Positions 32,286 through 42,944 of a stretch of DNA of 64,000 nucleotides are shown here, piece after piece. The notes under the pieces are model-generated. The model was not told the origin of the DNA. It did no database searches and saw only the letters and a program-made list of their open reading frames with translations. Both the position numbers and the translations under genes were made by a program. The stretch covers positions 25,129,478 through 25,193,477 of the forward strand of contig JAGTTD010000015.1 in NCBI GenBank assembly GCA_018398585.1, in the 5' to 3' direction. Every line of letters starts with the position of its first letter. The stretch's first letter is position 1. Origin of the DNA: Simmondsia chinensis. Its lineage: Eukaryota > Streptophyta > Magnoliopsida > Caryophyllales > Simmondsiaceae.

Positions 32286-32734
32286 TTCCGAAAAGAATAC
32301 AAGGAGACATATGTGGGCCTATTGTTCCATCATATGGACCATTTCTACATTTTATGGTGTTGATAGATGCCTCAACACATTGGTCACATGTTTGCCCATT
32401 GTCTACTCCCAAGGTGGCATTTTCGACTCCTTACACAAATAATTCAATTATGGACTCAATTTTCGGATTACACGATCTAGAACATCCGACTTGATAATGT
32501 AGGGAAATTTAAGTCTCAAGTTCTTAGTGACTATTGTATGTCAGTTGAGATTATAGTTGAGCACCCTGTGGCTCACCAGCATATACAAAATGGTCTTGTA
32601 GAATCTCTAATTAAACTCCTGCAGCGAATTGTTAGACCATTATTATTGCCAACTTTTACATGGGCATATGTTATGATATATGTTGCGGCACTAATTATGG
32701 ATCCCTCTAGTATAACTTGTCTCTGAAAAGATTC

Positions 32735-32823
<89 letters not shown>

Positions 32824-35278
32824 ATCTATTGTTATATACTATATGTCCCAATTATGCCGCCTTAATAAACAAAGATGGGTTTAAATAAGGGGACTTGGAA
32901 TTTATGATAAAATATCTGGAGATATTAACTGGAAACATTTTACAACATACTTTGCTGATTGTCAATTTGACAAAACAGGGCTTCCAGAATCAGGGGGAGA
33001 AAGACGAAAATTTGAAAATGAGAATTTATGTGGAGTGCGTCATCGAACCAGAAGTTCGAAGAATTGTTCACTTGTAAACTATTTCAAGCCAATTCACGGA
33101 TGTATTCACTTATGGAAAGAGGGTGACCAAACAATATGTCCCCACTATATGTGCTCCGGCTCGAATTAATATCCCAGACGAGTGATATTCTAATATATTA
33201 AAAATTCATCCATTGCACGCTAGAAGCGTGGTACATATATCGGTTCTAAAGATTTGAATCTGAGAAAGAAAAAGGAGCAACATAAGAAATTGGTCCCTGT
33301 ATTATGAAATTCTTGAGGAGATAAACTCTGCAGAGATAATAATACGTGCAAATAAAAATTTCTCAAGATTATCAGGTACCTGAAACTGAGACTATTGAAA
33401 TAGTCAAATTATTGAAATTATGATGATAAAGAGATCTCTGTGAAATATGGGATATAATGGAACCGAAATGAAAATTGATCAGATGTTTGTATATACTGTA
33501 GCTACTTCCTGATCAAAGAAATTGAAAATCTTGAACTAGTGTTTGTTCAAGAATGCAAACAAAGAAATGATGGGCTAAAATAGAAAGACGCAATTCAGGC
33601 TGAATTAGCCATATGTAATTTTTTTACCTGAAGTCCAAATGCCTAAAGAATAAAACTTATATGCTACATATGAATGTTTATGTAGAAGATGATGTGGTGG
33701 TGAAAAGCACAATTTGTTTTCCAAGGTTTATTTTAGAGACCAGAAATTGATGGGACATACATATGAGAAATGGATGCACTTAATCTGACGGTCTCTATAT
33801 GTGTCATATATATGTATATGATAATAGCTTATTTGTACAGTGATATTTATATAAAAGTCCATGAAGGACCAAACATGCCAGAAGCATGTAGTTCAAAACC
33901 ACAGTACATATCTACTGAAAGAGAGATATGTTAGTATCATCATAACTCCTGAAGAGCTTAAAAAGCCTGTTACGCACCTAAACTGAGAACTTGAGATTGA
34001 GGATCTCGGAAAAGGAAAGATTTTGTCTCGACCTGAAGATCAAGCACTAATATAATAGAGCGTTGCTCTGTTGGTCAACTTTGCGAGTACGGCACTTAAG
34101 TGCTTACTTATGTTGGTTAGTGCCTCAATTTTGTTTGATTCCTTGATAAAAATAAAGACCTTTTTTAGTCCTCAACAAGGTAACGAATAAATTCTTGACC
34201 CTACCATACCTTAGTTTAAGTGACCCATTGATACAGCTGTAACACAACTAGGTATGGCCTATTTGGTCAACTTGTCACTAGTATGTGATATGTGGTTAAA
34301 TGTTTATCTTGATGGATTAACCAATATACATCATTATGTTATGTCAAACTCACAGTTGATTTTGTATGCAAGTGTTGGTTATTTATTTGAACCACACAAG
34401 GTAAGGGACAAAGCGTGACATTTTTTTATATATTGTTATGCTTTGGAAATGACTAATAATTGCAGCTACTATCGAGACACTTGCGCTTTATGAGCAAGTA
34501 GAGAATTGGTAACGTCAAAGCCCTTGATCCAACATATTTTAAGCTTGCAACGATCAGGGGGAGTTCGATAGTACCATATGAAGATAAGTCTGCATTGTTC
34601 AAGCAAAAGAGAGTTCATAGAGCTAGTGCACTTCAAAGAAATTCTTTTTACTCTCAAGCTCTTGAAGAAATATGAAATACATGTTCATTCAAGAACTTGG
34701 AAGAGTTATTCAAGAAAACACCTACTACAAACTTTCAAAAAATTGGCACAGGATTGGCATTTGCCAACTTCGAGACATCCTTGATTAATGTGCGCCCCTG
34801 AAGAGGAGTTAATTACGCACTGCACTCTTTTTCCACTGCTTTGGTTTTTTCCACAGGGTTTTTTCCTAGCAAAAGGTTTTTTAATGAGGCAGTTCAACTC
34901 GGACAATATACACTTTCAAGAGTGTTATGTCCAGCACGTATTTTAAGAAAGGCGACAGAACTAAACATATCTCACCTAAGTTCTTCTTTACACACGAGTT
35001 TCAGAAGAAGGGTGAAATGGATGCTCAACAAGTTCACTCAAGTGAGAATTTGGTAGATTTGTTCACGAAGGAGTTGCCAACATAAAATTTTGAGAAGTTA
35101 GTTTATAAGATTGATATGAGTCGACTCAAAAACGTCCCATACTAATATGTTCACATTAGGGGGCGTTAAATACGAGCTGTACTCTTTTTCTCTTCGCTAT
35201 GGTTTTTTCCTACTAGGTTTTCCTGGCAAGGTTTTTAAGGAGGTAGGCGTATTTAACTTGGACACTGTGTTCCATTAT
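32286..35278 (+). pseudogene. copia-2 integrase-RT-RNase H copy
   Basis: Starts inside integrase ('agaatacaaggagacatatg' = RIQGDIYG), has 'gataatgtagggaaattta' (second Asp block) and 'caaaatggtcttgtagaatc' (QNGLVES, catalytic Glu), then the AT run 32737-32820. Integrase tail 32830-33080, RT 33400-34060, RT/RNase H 34300-34500, insert 34590-34930, RNase H tail 34960-35110, 3' UTR 35160-35278. Broken off before the LTR and joined to an inverted LTR. Numerous stops. Confidence 0.8.
32737..32820. repeat. (AT)42 microsatellite in integrase
   Basis: 84 bp of uninterrupted AT. Same position in other copies: 12 bp at 22980, 18 bp at 21064, 28 bp at 24781, 68 bp at 57867; only 'ccagatatatcttatctg' in the better copy near 40309. 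Confidence 0.97.
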
Positions 35279-35623
35279 ATCAGAATGAGATTATTTTTAT
35301 AAAATTTTTCTATTTCTTTTTCTCGTCACTTTTTTTCTTATTTTCTTTTCTTTTCTTTTTTTTTTTTGTCTTGTTTTTTTGTGTGTGTGTTGCGATGTGT
35401 GTATGCTCACATTTGTACATAAACTAAATGAGGGATGAGTCATCACATGTTTATTCATGAGATAACACATGTCCCTTTTACATGTATTCTAACAATACCT
35501 ATTTATGTCTATATACAGATGTGTAAATAGGTATTTTACATAATTTATAATTTTTCATGATATTCAATAATATCCAAACTCGAACCTAAAATTGTACCTA
35601 AAAAATATTCAATATTTACAACA
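35279..35623 (-). repeat. copia-2 LTR class B, truncated, inverted
   Basis: Minus strand; ends TTTACAACA at 35623 and contains the class B block 'gtcatcacatgtttattcat'. The primer-site end is missing, cut at 35279 where plus-strand 3' UTR abuts. It forms the loop between inverted 3'-end copies (34880-35278 + and 35624-36048 -). Confidence 0.85.
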
Positions 35624-36829
35624 CTTCCCCTTTGGATATTTTTTGTTATAACGGGACACAGTATCCAAGTTAAATACGCCTGCCTCGTTAAGAACCTTGC
35701 TAGAAAAACCTAGTTGGAAAAAACCATAGTGAAGGGAAAAAGAGTACAGCTCGTATTTAACTCCCCCTAATGTGAACATATTTGTAAGGGACATTTCTGA
35801 GTCGATGCATATCAATCTTACGAACCAACTTCTCAAAATTTTATGTTGGCAACGCCTTCAGGATCAACTCTGCCAGATTTTCACTTAAGCAATCTTGCTA
35901 AACATCTATTTCACCCATCTTCTGAAACTCGTGTCTAAAGAAGAACTTCGGTGGGATATGTTTAGTTCCGCCGCCTTTCTTAAAATATGTGCAAGACATA
36001 ACACTCTTGAAAGTGTATACTGTCCGAGTTGAACTGCCTCGTCCATGGCCATGTCCACGTCTATGACCATGTTTATGATCTCGACCATGTGCATGATGGT
36101 CATATGTCGAAGCATTCACTTCAGGTAAATGTTCGAATCTAGTTGGTCATGTTTAATGATTTTTTATCAACAATTTATTGCTCTGTTCAGCGATGAGGAG
36201 ACATATATCAACTCTGGGTATTTTTTAAGTTCTTGTTCTCGATATTGCTACTACGGGAGCATATTCGAGACATGAAAAGTAGAGATTATTTTCTCTAACA
36301 TATCCTCCTCAGTAATATTTCCACCGCATAATTGCAGCTGGGAGGTAATACTAAATACTGCAGAGTTATACTCGCTGACAGTTTTAAAATCCTACAGCCG
36401 TAGGTGAATCCATTCATAGCGAGCTTTAGGGGGGATCATTGACATTTGATGATCAAACTTCTCCTTTAAATTCAGTCAAAGGACATGCAGGTCCTTTACT
36501 GTAATATACCTAACTTTCAATTTTTCAAGGATATGATGCCTGAGAAATATCATTGCTTTAACGCGATCCTGCAGGGATGCGCTATTACCCCTTTTTAATT
36601 GTTCAAGATTCACAGCATCAGGGTGAACCACAACATTAAGGGTCCAAGGCAAATAATTTTTTGCTAGATATATCAAAAGCAGTAAACTCAAAGTAAGTAA
36701 AATTATAAATCACAAAGATTAGGAAATAAAAACTTACAAGTTGGGGACTAATGTTTTCTTTTTTCCTTCATCTCCTAGTCATTAGGAAGTCCACGTATAT
36801 ATACATAAGCATAATTTGTGCTCATAACG
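35624..36829 (-). pseudogene. copia-2 3' end fused to gag, inverted
   Basis: Minus strand: 3' UTR (35624-35790), RNase H tail and insert (35800-36048), then a jump near 36048 to the gag tail ('VDMAMDEAV' side is a shadow; Arg/Gly-rich coding near 36060) and gag body 36180-36690 ('AMIFLRHHILEKLK'). 36740-36829 holds a scrap of gag C-terminal sequence between gag and the primer site. Pol is deleted. Confidence 0.75.
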
Positions 36830-37260
36830 TGTTATAAAATTATAGAGATATTACACTGTATAAGAAGGTAATAAAGAGACAAACCCAAATATAATTTACA
36901 AAAAATAATAAGTATTTTACATTAGAACGAGATTATTTTTATTAAAATTTTCTATTTCTCTTTCTCGTCACGTTTTGTCTTATTTTCTTTCCTTTTCTTT
37001 TCTTTTGTCTTGTTTTCTTGTGTGTGTTGCTGTATGTGTATGCTCACATTTATATAGGAACTAAATGAGGGATGAGTCATCACATGTCTATTCATGTGAT
37101 GACACATGTCCTTTTTATATGCATTTTAACACTACCTATTTATGTATATATACAGATACGTAAATAGGTATTTTACAAAATTTTTAATTTTTCATGATAT
37201 TCAATAATATCCAAATTCGAATCTAAAATTGTACTCGAAAAATATCCAATATTTACAACA
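36830..37260 (-). repeat. copia-2 LTR class B, full length, inverted
   Basis: 431 bp, TGTTATAAAA to TTTACAACA. Contains 'gtcatcacatg' and 'catgtgatgac' as inverted arms (about 37076-37103) and, read on the minus strand, a TATA-like box upstream of 'GAGCATACACA'. Preceded by a primer site with a change (gtgctcataacg). Confidence 0.88.
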
Positions 37261-37519
37261 CTCCCCCTTTGGACATTTTCTGTTATAATGGTACACAGTG
37301 TCCAAGTTAAATACGCCCGCCTTGTAAAAAACCTTGCCAAGAAAACCCAGTGGGAAAAAACTTTGCCAAGAAAACCCAGTGGGAAAAAATCATAGCGAAG
37401 GGAAAAAGAGTACAGCTCAAATTAACGTCCCTTCAGGGAATAGAACATGTGCTCTTTAGGAGCCTTCAACCAATTTTGAAAAACATGATATAAGAATCTT
37501 CTAGTTCTTTAATGGGTGC
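37261..37519 (-). pseudogene. copia-2 3' UTR fused to protease-region fragment, inverted
   Basis: Polypurine tract complement 'ctccccctttgg', 3' UTR with a 30-bp tandem duplicate of 'gccaagaaaacccagtggga' (37336-37385), then protease-region sequence ('catgtgctctttaggagcct'). Switches to plus-strand gag at about 37520. Confidence 0.78.
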
Positions 37520-38524
37520 AATAATTCCAACTAGTCTCTAACCAGTTGATTGTTCTATATTCGAGGTAAGTTTTTATTTCCTAATCTTTGGGATTTATAA
37601 TTTTTCTAACCTTGAGTTTACTGCTTTTGAGTTATATGGTAAAAAAAATTTATTTGCCTTGGACCCTCAATGTTGAGGATCACCCTGATGCTGTGAATCT
37701 CGAACAATTAAAAAGGAGTAATAGCCCATCCTTGCAGGATCGCGTTAAAGCAATGATATTTCTCAGGCATCATATCCCTGAAAGATTGAAAGCTGAGTAT
37801 TTTGCTGTCAAGGACCCATATGTCTTTTGGCTAAATTTAAAGGAGAGGTTTGATCACGAAATGTCTATGATCCCCCCTAAAGCTCGCTATAAATGGATTC
37901 ACGTAAAGCTGTAGGATTTTAAAACTATCAGCGAGTATAACTCTGCAGTGTTTTGTATTACCTCCCAGCTGCAATTATGCGATGAAAATATTAATGAGGA
38001 GGATATGTCAGAGAAAATATTCTCTACTTTTCATGTCTCGAATATGCTCCTGTAGTAGCAATATGGAACGAGAATTTAAAAAAAATACTCATAGTTGATA
38101 TATGTCCCCTTGTTGTTGAACAAAGCAATGAATTATTGATGAAAAGTCATCAGACATGACCAACTGGGTCCGACCATTCCCTGAAGTGAATGCTTCGACA
38201 TATGACCAGCAGGAACATGGTCGAGGTCGTAAATGTGGACGTGGTCAGGGCCGCGGACGAGGTTATAGTCGCGGTCATAATAACTGACATTATGGTACCC
38301 AAAATGGGCCAAAATTTTGGAAGTCCACTAATGACGAGGAGATGAAGGAAAAAGAAAAACTTTAGTCTTTCGTATTTTTTATTTTGCATATTCATAGCTG
38401 GTTAAACTGCCTACTATTTATTACTCGTTCATCATTTATATGGTTGGCTATGCCGCCTACTTATTATCAGTTATTCACATGGCTATATTGCTCAGCCAAT
38501 CTATTTGATACTTTATCAAGGAAT
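37520..38524 (+). pseudogene. copia-2 gag, nearly complete, with minisatellite
   Basis: The 37588-37914 frame has 'HPDAVNLEQLKRSN', 'AMIFLRHHIPERLKAEYFAV' and '[20 protein letters not shown]'. After a stop (tag, 37912) gag continues in decayed form to about 38290, where Arg/Gly-rich codons (cgtggtcagggccgcggac) give an RNA-binding tail. No CCHC knuckle is visible before the 'GGCTATGCCGCC' minisatellite (38395-38500). There is no LTR directly upstream. Confidence 0.82.
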
Positions 38525-38700
38525 CAAAAAAAATTGAGGCACTAAACAACATAATTAAACACTTAAGTGCCGTACTCGTAAAGTTGACCAAATAGGCCAT
38601 ACCTGGTTGTGTGACAGCTATATCAATGCGTCACTTAAACCAAGGTGTGGTAGGGTCAAGAATTTGTTCATTAGCTTTTTGAGGACCTGCATGGGCCACC
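38525..38700 (-). pseudogene. copia-2 RT-region scrap, inverted
   Basis: Minus-strand copy of the segment around 34090-34260 ('gtgcctcaatttt', 'gaccctaccacaccttggtt'). It separates plus-strand gag from the following plus-strand LTR. Confidence 0.72.
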
Positions 38701-38701
38701 A

Positions 38702-38796
38702 TGTTGTAAATATTAGATATTTTTTAGGTACAAATTTTAGAGTCAAATATGGATATTATTAAATATTATAGAAAATTAAAAATTTTGTAAATTACT

Positions 38797-38834
<38 letters not shown>

Positions 38835-39130
38835 GTATTCTGACGCATGTCACAACATGAGTCATCGTATGATGACTCGCCCCCACCCCTTCTTCCTATA
38901 TATTCAAGCACTGCACACACAGCAAAGTGAACAACACTAAAAACAAGAAAAGAAAGTGGAGAAAGGAAAAGAAAAGGAAGAGAAAAAGAAAAAAAGAGAG
39001 AAAAGAAAAAGAAAAATTTGAATAAAATAATCTCGTTCTAATATAAAATACTTGCTATTTTTCGAGTATATTTGTGTTTGTCTTTTTATTATCTTCCTAT
39101 AGAATATAATATCTCTATAGTTTTATAACA
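38702..39130 (+). repeat. copia-2 5' LTR class A of the best-preserved copy
   Basis: 429 bp, TGTTGTAAATATTAG to TTTATAACA, followed by the primer site CGTTATCAGCACGAG (39131-39145). AT run 38803-38832. Its 3' partner is only a stub (42849-42928). Confidence 0.9.
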
Positions 39131-39145
39131 CGTTATCAGCACGAG

Positions 39146-39526
39146 TTTCTAGCCTGACAAGGATTATCATAAGGTTGAGAAACATAGATTTGATCAAAGA
39201 TTGAGATTTATGTCTAGCAGACAGTGCAACAACACATACTATCCGCAAAAGCAAAATATATTTCTCTCAACTACTATTAGCTGAAGTAAATGTTAATATA
39301 ATATCGGATGTTTCAAATTTGGTTAAAGGTTTAGGAAGGGCACATGCTATGTTCCCTGAATGGACAAAACTAAACATAAGCGATGCTCTATTTTCCAGAA
39401 GATCACAGAGAAACTTGATCAAGTTTTTGAGATATTCTTCGCAATGGTTATCATATTGAGACAATAAATGAGGGCAATAAAGAATATTTTTATATTACGT
39501 CGCTTATTTCAGGAAGAAAGAAAATA
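39146..39526 (+). pseudogene. copia-2 protease-region remnant; gag missing
   Basis: From just after the primer site, sequence passes to the gag end/protease region ('gttgagaaacatagatttga', then 'aggtttaggaagggcacatg' = GLGRAHA). The whole capsid gene is absent, so this copy was non-autonomous for particle formation. Stops are present. Confidence 0.75.
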
Positions 39527-40417
39527 GTGAAAAAATTGTCCGCAATTTCTTCTGGGTTATATTACACTTACATAAACCCGATTGAATCAAATACAGTGGT
39601 TAATCAGAAGTTAACTAATTGCAAAATGTTCACCCTGTTGCATGACTATTTGGGCCATCCAGGTGTAACGATGATGAGAAAATCTATTGAAAGTTCTCAT
39701 GGGCACTCATTAAAGAACCTGAAGATTTTCTCTCCTGATGAGATTTCATGTGCTGCCTATGCTCAAGGCAAAATGATTACTAGGCCATCCCTAACCAAAA
39801 TAGAGATTGAATCTCGTAACTTTCTGGAAAGAATACAAGGAGACATATATGGGCCTATTATCCCATCATGTGGACCATTTCGATATTTTATGGTATTGAT
39901 AGATGCCTTAACACATCGGTCACATGTTTTCCTAGTATCTACTGGCAACATGGCATTTACGAGGCTCTTCGCACAAATAATCCGATTACAGGCTCAATTT
40001 TCGAATTACGAGACCCAGAAGATCCGTCTTGATAATGCAGGAGAATTTACGTCCCAAAGTTTTGATGACTATTGTATGTCAATTGGGATTATAGTTGAGC
40101 ACCCTATGGCTCACCAGCATACACAAAATGGTCTTGCAGAATCTCTGATTAAACGCCTGCAGCTAATTGCAAGACCATTGCTCATAAAAACAAAGCTGCC
40201 TAGTTCTGCATGGGGATACGCTATATCGCATTTTGCAGCATTATTTGTGCTAGGCCAGTTGCTTGTCACAAATATTCCCCATTGCAACATGTGTCTGGTT
40301 AAGAACCAGATATATCTTATCTGCGAATTTTTGGTTGCACTTGTATGTTCCAATTGCTCCACCTCAGCGCACAAAGATGGGTCCCCAAAGGAGACTGGGA
40401 ATTTATGTTGGGTTTGA
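39527..40417 (+). pseudogene. copia-2 GAG-pre-integrase / integrase core
   Basis: 296-codon open frame. GAG-pre-integrase zinc motif: H39, H44 ('LLHDYLGHPGVTMM'), C75; the usual second Cys of CxxC is Tyr78 ('CAAYAQGK'). Catalytic core is intact in outline: D106 ('QGDIYGP'), D169 ('IRLDNAGEF'), E205 ('QNGLAESLIKR'). From about residue 240 the frame deviates from the family, with loss of sequence before 'YVPIAPPQ', which continues in another frame (40263-40613). Integrase would insert the cDNA; the zinc-site change and frameshift make activity doubtful. Start is internal, not a native N-terminus. Confidence 0.85.
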
Positions 40418-41347
40418 GTCCCCTTCAATTATAAAATATCTTGAACTATTGACTGGAGATATTTTTACTGCACAGTTTGCAGATTGTAAATTTGACGAAA
40501 TAATGTTCCCAGAATTAGGGGGAGAAAAGTTAAAGCTGGAAAAGCGTGAAATAGTATGGAATGCATCATCTGTATCACATTTTGATCCACGTACGAATCA
40601 ATGTGAAATGTAAGTTCAGAAGATTATTCATTTACAAAATATTGCAAATCAATTACCAGCTGCATTCGTTGACATGAAAACAGTGACCAAGTCACATGTC
40701 CCAGCTATGAATGCCCCCGTTCGAATTGATATTCCGAACGAACAGTCTTCTAAGACATTGGCAAATACATCTACTGCACGCCAGAAGCATGGTAGACCTG
40801 TTGTTTCTAAAGATAAGAATCCAAGAAAAAAAAGATAGCAATATGAACAAGTTGGCTCCTTTATTAAAACTCCTGAAGAGAAAACCCCTGAAGTGGTACA
40901 AATGCAAATCCAAGAAAAAGAAACAAAAGACGAAATGGCTCCTCAAGGGTATCAAATACATGAGAATTGTAAAAGTGATGAAAATGTCGAGAATGAAGAA
41001 ATCTCGATAAACTATGTTATTACTAGCATACGGTGATATCGGAATAAAACGATTCTCGATGAAGTGTTCGCATACAATGTGGCCGTTAATTTGACCACTG
41101 AAGGTGAAGATCTTGAACCTAAATCTCTTCAAGAGTGTCAAATAAGAGATGACTGGCCAAAATGGAAAGAAGCAATATAGGTAGAGTTAAACTCACTTAC
41201 GAAAGTACGAAACCCGTAGGCTACAAATAGGTTTTTGTACAAAAAAGAAATGAAAAGAATGAAGTCGTGAGTTATAAATCACGAATTATACCTCAAGGCT
41301 TCTCACAAAGGCCAAGAATTGACTATGAAGAGACATAATCCCTTGTA
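40418..41347 (+). pseudogene. copia-2 integrase C-terminus to RT start
   Basis: The frame ending 40613 reads 'YVPIAPPQRTKMGPQRRLGI', 'LTGDIFTAQFAD' and 'LGGEKLKLEK', the copia integrase tail. 40620-41150 is a poorly conserved linker; its K-rich plus frame (40711-41010) is low complexity. RT begins near 41200 with 'ccgtaggctacaaataggtt' (normally GYKWVF, here with a TAG for TGG) and 'CTCAAGGCTTCTCACAAAGG'. A TAA at about 41336 replaces the Tyr of 'YEETYSP' just before the large RT frame. Confidence 0.8.
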
Positions 41348-42403
41348 ATGGATGCAATTACATTCAAATTTTTAATAAGCCTGGCAGTTCTTGAAAGACT
41401 CCACATGCCTCTTATGGATGTAGTAACGGCTTACCTATACGGATCACTTGATAATGCTATCTATATGAAAGTCCCTGAAGGGCTACAAATGCCAGAGGCA
41501 TATAGCTCAAAACCTCGAGAGTTGTGTTCAATTAAATTACAGAGATCACTGTATGGATTGAAACAATTAGGACGAATGTGGTACAATCATCTTAGTACAT
41601 ACTTTCTGGAAGAAGGATATGTGAACAATCCTATTAGCCCATGTGTTTTCGTTAAGAAATTGAATTTTGGATTTTCCATAATAACAGTCTATGTTGATGA
41701 TTTAAATGTCATAGGAACGCCTAAAGCGTTTAACCAAGCTGTTGCATATCTGAATAAAGGATTTGAAATGAAAGATCTCGGAAAGACAAAATATTGTCTT
41801 GTCCTGCAGATAGAGCACTTATCCGATGGAATTTTAATCCATCAATCTACTTATACAAAAAAAGTGCTTAAACGTTTTTATATGGACAAGGCACATCCGT
41901 TGAGCACCTTGATGGTCGTCCGATCACTTGATGTGAATAAGGGCCCGTTTCGACCTCGAGGGGATGATGAAGAAATTCTTGGCCCTGAAGTGCCATATTT
42001 AAGTGCAGTAGGTGCACTAATGTATTTTACTAACTATACGAGGCTAGATATAGCCTTTTCAGTTAATTTATTGGCAAGATATAGCTCAACGCCTACCCGG
42101 AGACATTGGAATGGAATTAAACATATCTTTCGATATCTCCGTGGTATATTTGATATGGGATTATACTATCAGAGACAATCAAGTTCAGGATTGGTTGGAT
42201 ATGTAGATGCAGGATATTTTTCTGATCCGCATAGAGGCTATTCACATACAGGATATTTATTCATCTATGGTGACACTGCTATATCTTGGCGATCTACCAA
42301 TCAGACAACAACAACAACTTCTTCAAATCATGCCGAAATACTTGCACTTCATGAAGCAAGTAGGGAATGCTTATGGCTGATATCCCTTATTCAACACGTT
42401 TAA
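41348..42403 (+). CDS. copia-2 reverse transcriptase / RNase H, longest intact frame
   Basis: 351 codons without a stop. RT: D24 in 'PLMDVVTAYLYG' and the catalytic YVDD at residues 115-118 ('ITVYVDDLNVIGT'); 'KLQRSLYGLKQ' at about 63-73. RNase H: D287 in 'GYVDAGYFSD' (family usual DADY), 'TGYLF' at 301, 'AISWRSTNQT' at 311 and E330 in 'SSNHAEILALHEASRE'. The true RT N-terminus lies upstream beyond a TAA, so the ATG is internal. This is the largest uninterrupted coding stretch in the window and suggests the copy is younger than its neighbours. A full active polyprotein is not possible because gag is missing and integrase is frameshifted. Confidence 0.88.
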   Translation: MDAITFKFLISLAVLERLHMPLMDVVTAYLYGSLDNAIYMKVPEGLQMPEAYSSKPRELCSIKLQRSLYGLKQLGRMWYNHLSTYFLEEGYVNNPISPCVFVKKLNFGFSIITVYVDDLNVIGTPKAFNQAVAYLNKGFEMKDLGKTKYCLVLQIEHLSDGILIHQSTYTKKVLKRFYMDKAHPLSTLMVVRSLDVNKGPFRPRGDDEEILGPEVPYLSAVGALMYFTNYTRLDIAFSVNLLARYSSTPTRRHWNGIKHIFRYLRGIFDMGLYYQRQSSSGLVGYVDAGYFSDPHRGYSHTGYLFIYGDTAISWRSTNQTTTTTSSNHAEILALHEASRECLWLISLIQHV

Positions 42404-42928
42404 GAAGAATATAGTCTTCCAACGATCAGGGGGAGTCCAACAATACTATGTGAAGGTAATGTTGCATGTATTGCTCATATCAAAGGTGGATACATTAAAG
42501 GCGACAGAACTAAACATATATCATCAAAGTTCTTCTTTACGCACAAGCTTCTGAAGATGGGTGAAATAGATGTCCATCAAGTTCGCTCAAGTGAGAACAT
42601 AACATATTTGTTCACGAAAGCATTGCTAACATCATTTTTTGAGAAATTAGTTAATGAGGTTGGTATGTGTCGACTCAAAAATGCCTCTCACTAATATGTT
42701 CACATGAGGGGAAGTTAAATATGAGTTGTACTCTTTTTCCCTTTGCTATGGCTTTTCCCACTGTGTTTTCCTGGCAAGGTTTTTAACGAGGCAGACATAT
42801 TTAGCTTGGACACTGTGTCCCGTTATAAGGAAAGATATCCAAAGGGGGGCATTGTAAATATTGGATATTTTTCGGGTACAAATTTCAGAGTCGAGTTTGG
42901 ATATTATTAAATATCATAGGAAATATAG
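42404..42928 (+). pseudogene. copia-2 RNase H tail, 3' UTR and LTR stub
   Basis: Follows the RT frame: 'acattaaaggcgacagaact' (IKGDRT), 'ttcttctttacgcacaagct' (FFFTHKL), then 3' UTR and 'aaaggggggc'. Unlike most copies it lacks the insert with the duplicated 3'-UTR block. The 3' LTR starts CATTGTAAAT (42850) and is cut after about 80 bp (42928), then a 20-bp integrase scrap leads into the inverted copy. Confidence 0.85.
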
Positions 42929-42944
42929 ATCTCCCCAGTATAAC

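Noticed and set aside
32573..32851. Frames with long YI repeats (also 24606, 57799)
   Set aside because: Translation of the AT microsatellite.
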